Source: DASUPK01 sp963833375 (GTDB lineage Bacteria > Actinomycetota > Thermoleophilia > Solirubrobacterales > 70-9). Taken from it: a stretch of 64,000 bases of DNA. The translations under genes and the position numbers were made by a program. The notes beneath the pieces were generated by a model. It was not told the DNA's origin. It searched no databases and was given only the letters and a program-made list of their open reading frames with translations. The stretch covers positions 62,001 through 126,000 of the forward strand of contig CAWHXR010000007.1 in assembly GCA_963833375.1 (NCBI GenBank), written 5' to 3'. Positions 9,262 to 17,625 of this stretch are shown here, piece by piece (position 1 is the stretch's first letter; each line of letters opens with the position of its first letter).

Positions 9262-10473
9262 CTACATCACCTGTTCGGCCTCGTCACCGATCAGCTTGGC
9301 GATGGCCAGGGAGGAGGTCGCGGCGGGGGAGGGGGCGTTGCGGACGTGCAGGGCCCGGTCGGTCCGGTGCACGACGAAGTCGTCGACCAGCTTGCCGTCG
9401 CGGTCGAGCGCCTGGGCCCGGATCCCGGAGAGGCCGGGCTCGACGTCGCGCACGTCGAGCTCCGGGACGAACCGCTGCACCGCGGAGACGAAAGCGCGCT
9501 TGCTGGCCGCCTGGTGGATCTCGGTCAACCCGGTGCGCCAGAAGCGCCCCATCAGGCGCCAGGTCCCGGGCCACGAGAGGCTGGACCAGAGATCGCGCCC
9601 GCGCACGCGCGAGATCCGGTAGGCGTCCCTGGCACCCACCAGCAGGGCCGAGGGGCCGAGGAGGACCTCGCCGTCGAACGTCCTGGTCAGATGGCCGCCG
9701 AGGAAGGGGAGGTCGGGATCGGGCACCGGGTAGATGCTCGCTCGCACCAGCTCGCGCCGCTCGGGGCGCAGGCGCAGATAGCCGCCGCGGAAGGGAACAA
9801 TCCGCGGCTCGGCGGGCGCTCCCGAGGCGACCGCCAGCCGGTCGGACCACGCACCGGCGCAGCTGACGACGAAGCCCGCCTCGGTGCCGCCGCGCTCGTG
9901 CTCGACCGTGATGCTCCGGCTGCCCGGATTCAGTCGCCGCACGCCGCAGCCGGTGACGACCGCGCCTCCGGCGGCCTCGACGTCGCCGGCGTAGGACCGA
10001 GCGACCTTCGCGAAGTCGACGACCCCGGTCTCCGGTGAGTGCAGCGCCGCGACCCCGCGGGCGTGGGGCTCGACCTCGGCGATCCCATCGGCGCCGATCC
10101 TGATCAGGCCGGGGACCTGGTTCTCCCGGCCGCGGCGCTCGAGCTCGTCGAGCCGCGAGAGCTCGCCATCGTCGGCGGCGACGATCAGCTTGCCGTCCCG
10201 GCGAGCCTCGATTCCGCGCTCGTCGCAGTAGGCGTAGAGCAGGCGGGCGCCCTCGACGCAGAGCCGCGCCTTGAGCGATCCCGGCGCGTAGTAGATGCCG
10301 GCGTGGATGACCCCGCTGGAGTGTGAGGTCTGATGGGCGCCCAGGCGCTCCTCTCGCTCGAGGACGCAAAGGCTGGCGTCGGGGTGTCGGGAGAGAAGCT
10401 CGCGGGCGACCGCGAGCCCGACGATGCCGCCGCCGATCACGACGATGTCGCAGCGCTGTGGGGGCCCGTCCAT
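9262..10473 (-). CDS. lhgO: L-2-hydroxyglutarate oxidase (FAD-dependent)
   Basis: 403 residues of the DadA/LhgO flavoprotein family. The FAD-binding Rossmann motif VVIGGGIVGLAVARELL lies at about residues 11-27, followed by the LhgO-typical HQTSHSSGVIHAGIYYAPGSLKA segment (His/Ser/Ile-rich), and later GPSALLVGARDAYRISR and the C-terminal GIRAQALDRDGKLVDDF. LhgO oxidises L-2-hydroxyglutarate to 2-oxoglutarate and passes electrons to the quinone pool. Length matches the family. It stands alone, divergent from the DNA ligase gene at 10514, with a 40-nt spacer containing a GCGGCCGCC stretch. Confidence 0.9.
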   Translation of the reverse strand: MDGPPQRCDIVVIGGGIVGLAVARELLSRHPDASLCVLEREERLGAHQTSHSSGVIHAGIYYAPGSLKARLCVEGARLLYAYCDERGIEARRDGKLIVAADDGELSRLDELERRGRENQVPGLIRIGADGIAEVEPHARGVAALHSPETGVVDFAKVARSYAGDVEAAGGAVVTGCGVRRLNPGSRSITVEHERGGTEAGFVVSCAGAWSDRLAVASGAPAEPRIVPFRGGYLRLRPERRELVRASIYPVPDPDLPFLGGHLTRTFDGEVLLGPSALLVGARDAYRISRVRGRDLWSSLSWPGTWRLMGRFWRTGLTEIHQAASKRAFVSAVQRFVPELDVRDVEPGLSGIRAQALDRDGKLVDDFVVHRTDRALHVRNAPSPAATSSLAIAKLIGDEAEQVM

Positions 10474-10513
10474 CGGCGTCGATCGTAATGGCGGCCGCCA
10501 CTAGGATCGCTGC

Positions 10514-11482
10514 GTGGCGCTCCCACTGAAGCCTCCGATCCAGCCGCAGCTCGCCCTCTCCCGCAAGGTGCTGCCGGAGGGCGAGGGCTGGGCGTACGAG
10601 CCGAAGTACGACGGCTTCCGCGCGCTCGCCTATGTCGACGGCGACGGCGTCTACCTGCAGTCGCGGGGCGGCAAGCCGCTGCGCCGCTACTTCCCTGAGG
10701 TCACCTTCCCCGAGGGGCGCTACGTCCTCGACGGCGAGCTGGTGATCCTGGACAGCGACGGCCACGAGGAGTTCGACGCCCTCCAGAACCGCCTCCACCC
10801 GGCCGAGTCGCGCGTGAGGATGCTCGCTGAGAAGACGCCGGCGCTGTTCCGGGCCTTCGACCTGCTCGCCGAGGGTCGCCGCAAGCTCACCGGCAAGCCG
10901 TTCGCCGAGCGCCGTGCCGCGCTCGAGGAGCTGATCGCCGCGGCCCCCGGCCGCAAGAAGACAGCCTCCGGGTCGGTCGAGCTCACCCCGATGACCACCT
11001 CGCCCAAGCAGGCCGAGCCCTGGCTGCTGAGCGGCGAGGGCGTGATCGCCAAGGAGCTCGACGCGATCTACAAGCCCGGCCAGCGCAAGGGCATGGTGAA
11101 GGTGAAGCGCGTGCGGACGATCGACTGCGTGATCGTCGGCTGGCGTCCCGGCAAGGAGGAGGGGACGGTCGGCTCCCTGATCCTCGGGCTCTACGACGGC
11201 GAGGAGCTGCGGCCGATCGGCCACACCTCGGGCCTGAAGGCGAAGGAGAAGCGGGAGTTGGTCGAGACCCTGAGGCCCTACGAGACCGGGGAGACCGGCT
11301 CAGGCGATCCGAGCCGCTGGGACGCCAACCGCGAGCTCGAGTGGTTCGCGCTGCGCCCCGAGCTGGTGGTCGAGGTCACCTACGACCACACCAGCGGCGG
11401 GCGCATCCGCCACGGCTCGAAGATCGTCCGCTGGCGCGAGGACAAGGCGCCGAGGGACTGCAAGATCGATCAGCTGGTCTAG
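10514..11482 (+). CDS. ATP-dependent DNA ligase (LigC/LigD ligase domain type)
   Basis: 322 residues with the nucleotidyltransferase core and OB-fold of the bacterial NHEJ/repair ligases. Motif I is EPKYDGFR with the adenylated Lys31. Motif III is AFDLLAEG, motif IV SGEGVIAKELDAIY, and motif V GMVKVKRVRTIDCVIVG. The C-terminus ends in HTSGGRIRHGSKIVRWREDK. Starts with GTG. The separately encoded LigD-type polymerase domain lies 1.1 kb away on the other strand (12601-13659), so the functions joined in one LigD protein elsewhere are split here. No Ku gene is in the window. Confidence 0.92.
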   Translation: MALPLKPPIQPQLALSRKVLPEGEGWAYEPKYDGFRALAYVDGDGVYLQSRGGKPLRRYFPEVTFPEGRYVLDGELVILDSDGHEEFDALQNRLHPAESRVRMLAEKTPALFRAFDLLAEGRRKLTGKPFAERRAALEELIAAAPGRKKTASGSVELTPMTTSPKQAEPWLLSGEGVIAKELDAIYKPGQRKGMVKVKRVRTIDCVIVGWRPGKEEGTVGSLILGLYDGEELRPIGHTSGLKAKEKRELVETLRPYETGETGSGDPSRWDANRELEWFALRPELVVEVTYDHTSGGRIRHGSKIVRWREDKAPRDCKIDQLV

Positions 11483-12195
11483 GCGCCGGGCGAGGTGGCC
11501 CGCAGGAGATAGGGCCAGATGTGGACCTCCCAGGTGGCCGCGACCAGCAGCATCGGGATCGCCATCGCCACGGTGACCATCGTCGCCGCCAGCAGCTGAT
11601 CCCACTCGCCCCGGCGGCTCGCGATCGTCCAGGCCGCCAACGGCAGGAAGACGGCGGTCAGCTCGAGCAGGGCGTGGGGGGCCGCGGTCGCGACCAGCAG
11701 CGGGACCGGGGTGTTGACGTCCCAGGCGATCGTCGAGCCGATCAGGCCGAGCGCGAGGGTCTGGGTGAGCAGCGAGAAGCAGGTCACGGCGATCACCCAG
11801 CCGAAGGCGATCGGCCGGGCCTTCTCGTGGATCACGCGCGAGAGGCCCGTCTTGCGCTCCGCCGAGAGCGGCAGCGTCGCGCCGGCGATGAACCCGGCGA
11901 CGCAGGCCACCGCGTGCAGGGCCAGGACCAGCGAGTTCCGGCCCATCACCACGAGAATCCGCCCGAACTCCGGCCCGTCCGGGATCGAGGGCGTGTAGCG
12001 GAAGCCGTAGTCGGGCTTCATCAGCGACGCCGCCAGCGTGACAGCGGCGAGCAGGCCGAGCGCGATCAGGAGCGCGCCGACCAGCCAGGTTCGCAGGACG
12101 GGCCAGGGGTCGTCGCCCCAGCGCTCGAGGATCGAGCGCGTTCGGCGCATGCCATGGACGAGGACGTACTGGTTGGCGTCCATGCGTCCATTCAT
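11479..12195 (-). CDS. Stage II sporulation protein M-like membrane protein
   Basis: 238 residues with about five or six membrane segments. The C-terminal region PHALLELTAVFLPLAAWTIA followed by a conserved hydrophobic stretch is the SpoIIM/DUF95 signature (PHG..E-type motif). An earlier large extracytoplasmic loop separates the first two segments. In Bacillus SpoIIM acts in engulfment peptidoglycan remodelling, but many non-sporulating bacteria encode homologues of unknown role, so I infer no sporulation. The stop overlaps the convergent ligase stop by 4 nt. Confidence 0.7.
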   Translation of the reverse strand: MNGRMDANQYVLVHGMRRTRSILERWGDDPWPVLRTWLVGALLIALGLLAAVTLAASLMKPDYGFRYTPSIPDGPEFGRILVVMGRNSLVLALHAVACVAGFIAGATLPLSAERKTGLSRVIHEKARPIAFGWVIAVTCFSLLTQTLALGLIGSTIAWDVNTPVPLLVATAAPHALLELTAVFLPLAAWTIASRRGEWDQLLAATMVTVAMAIPMLLVAATWEVHIWPYLLRATSPGA

Positions 12196-12226
12196 CGGCC
12201 CGCGTACGGGCGGTCATGAGCGAGGA

Positions 12227-12601
12227 CTAGGGAGACAGGGAGATCTGACCGGCGTCGTAGAGCTCGGTCACCGGGAAAGCCGGGGTCGCCGCCGAGATGT
12301 AGGTGAGCGTCTCGTCTCCGGTGTTGACGATGCCGTGCTCGGTGTTCGGCGGGATGAAGACCATCTGCCCGGTGGTCACCTCGCGCTCGTCGTTCCCGAC
12401 CTTGATCCGGCCGGAGCCGCGGGTGATCACGTAGACCTGCTGCGGCGCGTGGCTGTGCGGTGGCTGCTCGCCGCCCGGCGAGACGTCCACCCAGGTGATG
12501 GAGAGCTCGCCGCCGGGGGCATCACCCTCCTCGAGCAGGATGTGCGAGACGAGGCCGTCGAGCTCCCGCGTGGCGGCGCTGGAGAGGTCGGTGACGTACA
12601 T
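12227..12601 (-). CDS. Cupin domain-containing protein
   Basis: 124 residues forming one conserved-barrel cupin domain. Metal-binding motif 1 is seen as PPHSHAPQQVYVITRGSG (His, His and a Gln in place of Glu) and motif 2 as GQMVFIPPNTEHGIVN. The Gln where Glu is usual may alter metal binding. Function is unknown; many such proteins are small isomerases, dioxygenases or sugar sensors. The start ATG overlaps the stop of the LigD-polymerase gene by one base (TGATG), so it is the second gene of that operon. Confidence 0.8.
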   Translation of the reverse strand: MYVTDLSSAATRELDGLVSHILLEEGDAPGGELSITWVDVSPGGEQPPHSHAPQQVYVITRGSGRIKVGNDEREVTTGQMVFIPPNTEHGIVNTGDETLTYISAATPAFPVTELYDAGQISLSP

Positions 12602-13659
12602 CAGGACTCCTTCGATCGCGATCTTGCTTTCGGCCCATCCTTCTTAGCACGGCTCGGCTGCACCCGCTTGGGCTCGTCGCGCTGCTTGGCGAAGTGCGGT
12701 GGCCAGGGCGCGTCGCCGAGGCCGCCCGCCTCGTCGCGACGCGCCAGGTCGAGGAGCTGCTCGAGCGAGCCGGCGTGGCGGTCGATGTCGGCGGCCGGAT
12801 CGCCTCTCTTCTTCAAGCGGGCCGGGACCGTGTCGAGCCGCAGCTCGGCCGGATCGACGTCGGGGACCTCGTCCCACTCGATCGGGCAGCAGACCCGCGC
12901 ATCCGCCACCGGCCGCACCGAGTAGCCCGAGGCGATCGTGCGGTCGCGAGCGTTCTGGTTGTAGTCGACGAAGACCCCGTGGCGCTCCTCCTTCCACCAC
13001 TTGCTGGTCGCCTGCTTCGGAATGCGCCGCTCGACCTCGCGGGCGAGGGCAAGCGCCGCGCGCCTCACCTCGACGTAGTCCCAGCGCGGCTCAATCCGCA
13101 CGTTGACGTGGATCCCGCGGGAACCGGAGGTCTTGGGAAAGCCGACCAGGCCGTGCTCGTCGAGCACCTGCCGGACGCAGAGGGCAACCTTGCGCACCGT
13201 GTTCCAGCGGACCCCTGGGGTCGGGTCGAGGTCCACCCGGAGCTCGTCGGGGTGGTCGAGGTCGGCACGGCGCACCGGGTGGGGGTTGAAGTCGACGACG
13301 CCGAGGTTGACGGCCCAGACCAGATGCGCCGCGTCGTTCGCCACCAGCTCGGTGGCGGTGCGGCCGCTCGGGAAGGTGAAGGTGGCCGTCTGCAGCCAGC
13401 CGGGGGCGCCCTTCGGCACCCGCTTCTGGAAGAAGAAGTCCCCGCTCACCCCGTCGACGAAGCGCTTCATCGTCCCCGGCCGCTCTCGCAGCTGGTTGAC
13501 GGCCGCGTCGGTGACGGCGATGTAGTACTCCGCCAGCTCGAGCTTGGTGAACCCGGGCTTGGGAAAGAAGACCTTGTCCGGATTGGAGAGCTTCACCTCC
13601 CGGCCCGCGACCTCGATCGTCGTGTAGTTCGCCTTCGCCACCGTCGACATCTTCGCCAT
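12601..13659 (-). CDS. Non-homologous end-joining DNA polymerase/primase domain protein (LigD PolDom type)
   Basis: 352 residues of the archaeo-eukaryotic primase-like LigD polymerase family. Visible blocks are VKLSNPDKVFFP near residue 22, the catalytic metal-binding DLDPTPGVRW near 145, LVGFPKTSGSRGIHVNV near 173 (nucleotide-binding S/H), and FVDYNQNARDRTIASGYSVRP near 230. A basic tail (KKDGPKARSRSK) extends beyond the core. In LigD this domain fills gaps and adds ribonucleotides at double-strand breaks. Here it is a stand-alone gene, followed in operon by the cupin; the partner ligase is nearby at 10514. Confidence 0.9.
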   Translation of the reverse strand: MAKMSTVAKANYTTIEVAGREVKLSNPDKVFFPKPGFTKLELAEYYIAVTDAAVNQLRERPGTMKRFVDGVSGDFFFQKRVPKGAPGWLQTATFTFPSGRTATELVANDAAHLVWAVNLGVVDFNPHPVRRADLDHPDELRVDLDPTPGVRWNTVRKVALCVRQVLDEHGLVGFPKTSGSRGIHVNVRIEPRWDYVEVRRAALALAREVERRIPKQATSKWWKEERHGVFVDYNQNARDRTIASGYSVRPVADARVCCPIEWDEVPDVDPAELRLDTVPARLKKRGDPAADIDRHAGSLEQLLDLARRDEAGGLGDAPWPPHFAKQRDEPKRVQPSRAKKDGPKARSRSKES

Positions 13660-13731
13660 TACGACCGCGAATCCGGGCCCGAATCATCGGCGCTGATTGA
13701 ATCCACGGGCCACGCGACCGAGGGAGAGGCG

Positions 13732-14634
13732 ATGGAAGAGCTCGAGACGCTGACCTACGAGGTGACTGGGCGAATCGCCCGCATCACCCTGAACCGGCCG
13801 GAGCGGGGCAACGGGATCACGCTCGAGATGCCGAGGGAGCTGTCGGCCTGCGTGGAGCGGGCGAACCTCGACCCGGAGGTCCACGTGATCGCCCTCGCGG
13901 GGAACGGCTCGGGGTTCTGCGGCGGCTACGACCTGGTGGCGTCCGCCGAGCAGAACATGGAGGGCGTCGCCCATCCCGACGCGCCGGCGGGGTCGCCGCT
14001 CGACCCGATGGTCCAGGCCCGAAACCACGACCCGGAGGGCACCTGGGACCCCGTCCTCGACTACCAGATGATGAGCCGCAACCTGCGCGGCTTCATGAGC
14101 CTCTTCCATTCGGAGAAGCCGACGATCTGCAAGGTGCATGGCTACTGCGTGGCGGGCGGCACCGACATGGCGCTCTGCTCCGATCTCCTCGTGGTCGAGG
14201 ACCGCGCCAAGATCGGCTATCCGCCGGCGCGCGTCTGGGGCGTGCCGACGAGCGCCCTCTGGGCCTTCCGGATCGGGCCGGCCCGGGCCAAGCGGCTCTT
14301 GCTCACCGGCGATTCGATCGACGGCGCCACGGCGGCGGACTGGGGTCTGGCCTCGGAAGCGGCCCCGGCCGGGGAGCTCGACGAGCGCTTCGAGGCGCTC
14401 CTCCGGCAGGTCTCGCTGATCCCGGTCAACCAGCTGGTCATGCACAAGCTGCTCGTCAACCAGGCGCTCTATGCCCAGGGGTTGCAGGCGACCCAGGCGC
14501 TCGGCGTCTTCTTCGACGGGATCGCGCGGCACACGTCTGAGGGCTTCGCGTTCCAGCGACGGGCCGCCGAGGTCGGGTTCAAGCAGGCCGTCAGGGAGCG
14601 TGATGATCCGTTCGGGGATTTCGGTCTCCAATAA
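13732..14634 (+). CDS. Enoyl-CoA hydratase/isomerase family protein (crotonase)
   Basis: 300 residues. Crotonase-fold landmarks: the substrate-binding ARITLNRPERGNGITLEM near residue 15, the oxyanion-hole segment GNGSGFCGGYDL near 60, and the HGYCVAGGTDMALCSDLLVVED block near 140 with the second oxyanion Gly. An Asp/Pro-rich insert (about residues 75-105) is longer than in classical hydratases and resembles the relatives annotated as enoyl-CoA hydratase in actinobacteria. ATG 13732 has GGGAGAGG upstream; the frame stays open further upstream only because it is antisense to the polymerase gene. Followed 11 nt later by a thioesterase, so both may act on the same acyl-CoA. Confidence 0.88.
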   Translation: MEELETLTYEVTGRIARITLNRPERGNGITLEMPRELSACVERANLDPEVHVIALAGNGSGFCGGYDLVASAEQNMEGVAHPDAPAGSPLDPMVQARNHDPEGTWDPVLDYQMMSRNLRGFMSLFHSEKPTICKVHGYCVAGGTDMALCSDLLVVEDRAKIGYPPARVWGVPTSALWAFRIGPARAKRLLLTGDSIDGATAADWGLASEAAPAGELDERFEALLRQVSLIPVNQLVMHKLLVNQALYAQGLQATQALGVFFDGIARHTSEGFAFQRRAAEVGFKQAVRERDDPFGDFGLQ

Positions 14635-14645
14635 GGTCGGCGTCG

Positions 14646-15107
14646 GTGAACCCCGAGATCACCCCCGAGACCATCAAGCAGTGGCTGCCGGGCACCTTCC
14701 CCGGCGACATGGCGATCGAGCCTCTCGAGATCACCGACGAGCTCTCGACCGGCCGCATGGTCGTTGACAAGCGCCATCTGCATCCGGGCGGCTTCGTCCA
14801 CGGCGGGGCCTGGACCGCGTTCGGGGACTCGGTGGCGGCGTGGGCGACCTTCCGCGCCTTGCCGCCGAACCACGACTTCACGACGATCGAGCTGAAGCTG
14901 AACGTCTTCACCGCCGCCGACCTCGGCGACGAGTTGATCTGCGAGGCGCGCCCGCTCCACGTGGGACGGAGCACCGCGGTGATCGAGGCCAAGATCCGCA
15001 AGGGCGAGAAGCCGGTCGCCAACCTGATCGTCACGCAGTTCGTGCTGCCCGGACGGGACCCGCGCGCCGAGCGGCCCGCCCCGGGCGACTACCCGCCCGG
15101 CGACTGA
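14646..15107 (+). CDS. PaaI family hotdog thioesterase
   Basis: 153 residues, GTG start. Hotdog fold with the PaaI-type active-site segment HPGGFVHGGAWTAFGDSVA near residue 45 (His, Gly and Asp at the dimer interface) and the central strand FTTIELKLNVF. Such enzymes hydrolyse acyl-CoA or aryl-CoA thioesters. The C-terminal 20 residues are disordered and Pro/Arg-rich. It sits 11 nt after the crotonase gene and probably belongs to the same transcript, removing CoA from its product or clearing dead-end esters. Confidence 0.85.
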   Translation: MNPEITPETIKQWLPGTFPGDMAIEPLEITDELSTGRMVVDKRHLHPGGFVHGGAWTAFGDSVAAWATFRALPPNHDFTTIELKLNVFTAADLGDELICEARPLHVGRSTAVIEAKIRKGEKPVANLIVTQFVLPGRDPRAERPAPGDYPPGD

Positions 15108-15120
15108 GCGACTGAGGTGC

Positions 15121-15660
15121 CTAGCCGGGCTGCTCGAGCATCTGCGGCCGTAGCCGCTGCGCCTGGTCCGGCGGCAGGACCACCATCTGCCCGTTCGTCT
15201 CGAGCACGACCAGCCCGACGTCGCTCAGCTCCGAGAAGCCCTTCTCCAGCACCACGTTGACCAGCTCGGTCTCCGTGATCGCCTCCTTGCGGAGCGCGTC
15301 GTGGTCGGGCCGGCCGTTGCGGAGCAGCACCCGGGGGGTTCCCTCGAGGATGCGGCGGGCCCGGGCGTTGCTGAAGGTGAGACGAACGAAGAGGTAGTTG
15401 GCGACGAACAGGGTCGAGGCCCCGATCACCCCGCCGGTGACGGAGTTGTCGTTTCCGATCAGCGCGTTCTGGAGCGCGTTGGAGACGAGCAGCAGGACCG
15501 CGAGGTCGAGCACGTTGAGCTGCCCGAGCTCGCGCTTGCCCCCCAGCCGCAGCGCGACCGCCAGGAAGATGAAGACCAGCAGCGAGCGGAGGATCTTCTC
15601 GTCGATCGCGAGGTGCAGGTTGAAGACGCCGTGGTCGAGCGAAGCGAGAGGGTGGGCCAT
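15121..15660 (-). CDS. DUF421/YetF family membrane protein
   Basis: 179 residues from ATG 15660. Three hydrophobic segments in the first 90 residues (SLLVFIFLAVALRL, VLDLAVLLLVSNALQNALI, IGASTLFVANYLFVRL) are followed by a soluble C-terminal domain with the family block GTPRVLLRNGRPDHDALRKEAIT and ELSDVGLVVLETNGQMVVLP. Members such as Bacillus YetF/YdfR affect spore and membrane properties, but molecular function is unknown. An upstream extension to 15711 is possible but Arg-rich and unlikely. Converges on the thioesterase gene. Confidence 0.82.
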   Translation of the reverse strand: MAHPLASLDHGVFNLHLAIDEKILRSLLVFIFLAVALRLGGKRELGQLNVLDLAVLLLVSNALQNALIGNDNSVTGGVIGASTLFVANYLFVRLTFSNARARRILEGTPRVLLRNGRPDHDALRKEAITETELVNVVLEKGFSELSDVGLVVLETNGQMVVLPPDQAQRLRPQMLEQPG

Positions 15661-15764
15661 CCGCCCGGAGTTCGGCGCGAAGTCGCCCGGACCTGCCCTT
15701 GCGTGGCGCACACGGCGGGTCTAAGGTCGGTGTCCGGCGCACAGCAGTGGAGAGGAGATCCGTT

Positions 15765-16154
15765 ATGGGAGAGAACGCAGACGCGGTCAAGGAGCGTTGG
15801 GAGGACTTCGGCAAGGGGGACCTGGACGCCGCCGTTTCGACGACGGACGAGAACGCTGAGATCACGATTCCCGAGACGCTGCCCTGGGGCGGCACCTACA
15901 AGGGGCCCGACGGATTCAAGGAGATGATCCAGAAGTTCCTCTCGAACTTCGAATCGGTCGATCCCAAGCCGACGTCCTTCCTCGAGGCGGATGACGGCGA
16001 GACGGTGGTCGTCACCGTCGAGGGAGTGGGGAAGACGAAGTCCGGGAACGAGCTGACCGGAAGGTCGGTCTGGCTCTACAAGGTCAAGGACGGCAAGCTG
16101 ATGAACGCGGAATTCTTCGGCGACACCGCCCAGGCACGCGACGCGCTGAGCTGA
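15765..16154 (+). CDS. SnoaL/NTF2-like nuclear transport factor 2 fold protein
   Basis: 129 residues with the NTF2-like cone fold: an N-terminal helix VKERWEDFGKGDLDAAVSTT, strand ENAEITIP, helix GPDGFKEMIQKFLSNF, then strands ending in a typical GRSVWLYKVKDGKLMNAEFF. No catalytic set is obvious. ATG 15765 has AGAGGAG six bases upstream. Its 3' end overlaps the convergent pyruvate kinase frame by 71 nt, which is unusual and suggests that the last part of that frame is not normal. Confidence 0.82.
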   Translation: MGENADAVKERWEDFGKGDLDAAVSTTDENAEITIPETLPWGGTYKGPDGFKEMIQKFLSNFESVDPKPTSFLEADDGETVVVTVEGVGKTKSGNELTGRSVWLYKVKDGKLMNAEFFGDTAQARDALS

Positions 16155-17625
16155 GCCGGGAGCGCGTCCGACGACGCGCTACGGGCACCCGGTGGATTTC
16201 GAACAGATTGGTGCCGACGCCTTGCGCCGGCAGGCCCGCGGTGATCGCCACCAGGTCGCCCGACTCGGCGATGCCGTGCTCGCGGGCGAGGGTCGCGCAG
16301 TCGTCGAGCAGCTTGCGGATGCTGGTCCAGTCCTCGGCCTGCGTCGAGCTGATCCCGAAGAGAAGGTTCATCCGGCGCACGGTCTCGAGGCGGGGGGAGA
16401 CGGCGAGCACGGGGACACGCGGCCGATGGGCCGAGACCAGCCTGGCGGTGCGCCCTGAGTTGGTCGGGACGACGATCGCCTTCAGTCCAAGCCGGTAGCA
16501 GGCAGCGACGGCGACCTGGGCGACGGTCTCGGCGATGTCCTGCTCGCGCTCCTCGACCCTGGTGAAGACCATCTCGCCGTAGCGCAGGTGCGGCTCGGTG
16601 ACCCGGGCGATCCGGTCCATCACCCGCACGGCCTCGACCGGGTGGTCGCCGATCGCGGTCTCCTCGGAGAGCATCACCGCGTCGGTGCCGTCGTAGATCG
16701 CGTTGGCGACGTCCGTCACCTCGGCGCGGGTCGGGCGGGAGGCCCTGACCATCGTGGCGAGCATCTGGGTCGCGGTGACCGCCGGCTTCGATGCCCGGCC
16801 GGCCAGCGCGATCAGCCGCTTCTGAGCCCCGGGGACCTCCTCGATCGGCAGCTCGACCCCGAGGTCGCCCCGGGCGATCATGATCCCGCTGCCCGCCGCC
16901 TCGATGATCTCGGTGGCCCGCTCCGCGGCCTGCGGCTTCTCGATCTTGGCGATCAGGGGGATGTCGGTGCCCCGCTCGCGGACCCGCGCCTCGACCTTCT
17001 CCAGGTCGGAGGGCCGCCGGACGAAGGAGACCGCCAGCAGGTCGATGCCGTGATCGCAGGCGAAGTCGATCCAGGGCTCATCGGAAGCGCCGGTCTCGGG
17101 CAGCTCGTGGTCCGCGTCGGGCAGGTTCACGCCCTGATGCGAGCTGATGGCGCCGCCCGCCTCCACCTCGCAGGTGATCTGGCCGCCGACGACCGAGACG
17201 ACGCGGAGCCTCACGCGACCGTCTGCGAGGAAGACCGGATCGCCCTCCTTGACGGCCTCGGCGAGGTCATCCCACTGGACGGTGAGCAGCCCCGCGTTCC
17301 CCGGGGTGCCGTCGGTCTCGCCTCGCAGGACGACGTTCGAGCCGGAGTGGAGGACGGCGACGTCGCCCTCGAGGTCCCCGAGACGGAGCTTGGGACCGGG
17401 GAGGTCTCCCATGATCCCGACCTCGCGGCCGGCCTCCTCGCTGACCGCGCGGATCCGGCGGATGTTCTCTGCCTGCTCCTCGGGGGTCCCGTGGGCGAAG
17501 TTGAGGCGGAAGACGTCGACGCCCGCCTCGAACAGCTCCCGGAGCACGCCGGGGTCGCTGCTCGACGGCCCGACGGTGGCGACGATCTTGGTGCGACGGG
17601 CGGTCCCCTGCCCGGCTGATGGCAC
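16084..17625 (-). CDS. pyk: Pyruvate kinase
   Basis: Converts phosphoenolpyruvate and ADP to pyruvate and ATP. 513 residues from GTG 17625. Visible are TKIVATVGPSSSD at the start, FRLNFAHGTPEEQ (substrate Arg/Asn), GDLPGPKLR, the catalytic Lys segment LIAKIEKPQAAERATEII, GIMIARGDLGVELP, ASKPAVTATQMLATMV (with the Thr of the active site) and SGRTARLVSAHRP in the C-terminal allosteric domain. The normal C-terminus ends near LFEIHRV; about 33 Arg-rich residues follow, read antisense to the SnoaL-like gene, so the true stop may have been lost or shifted by an indel. The start overlaps the P-type ATPase stop (TAGTG): the two form an operon. Confidence 0.93.
   Translation of the reverse strand: MPSAGQGTARRTKIVATVGPSSSDPGVLRELFEAGVDVFRLNFAHGTPEEQAENIRRIRAVSEEAGREVGIMGDLPGPKLRLGDLEGDVAVLHSGSNVVLRGETDGTPGNAGLLTVQWDDLAEAVKEGDPVFLADGRVRLRVVSVVGGQITCEVEAGGAISSHQGVNLPDADHELPETGASDEPWIDFACDHGIDLLAVSFVRRPSDLEKVEARVRERGTDIPLIAKIEKPQAAERATEIIEAAGSGIMIARGDLGVELPIEEVPGAQKRLIALAGRASKPAVTATQMLATMVRASRPTRAEVTDVANAIYDGTDAVMLSEETAIGDHPVEAVRVMDRIARVTEPHLRYGEMVFTRVEEREQDIAETVAQVAVAACYRLGLKAIVVPTNSGRTARLVSAHRPRVPVLAVSPRLETVRRMNLLFGISSTQAEDWTSIRKLLDDCATLAREHGIAESGDLVAITAGLPAQGVGTNLFEIHRVPVARRRTRSRLSSARRVPGRCRRRIPRSSACRP

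Noticed and set aside
11479..12195. Evidence for sporulation from the SpoIIM-like protein
   Set aside because: SpoIIM-like proteins are widespread in non-sporulating bacteria; no other sporulation gene is seen.
12694..13731. Long plus-strand frame running into the crotonase gene, and many other long frames opposite real genes
   Set aside because: It is antisense to the LigD-type polymerase; composition is Arg/Pro/Gly-rich with no conserved motif. In 70% GC DNA, stop-free antisense frames are expected.
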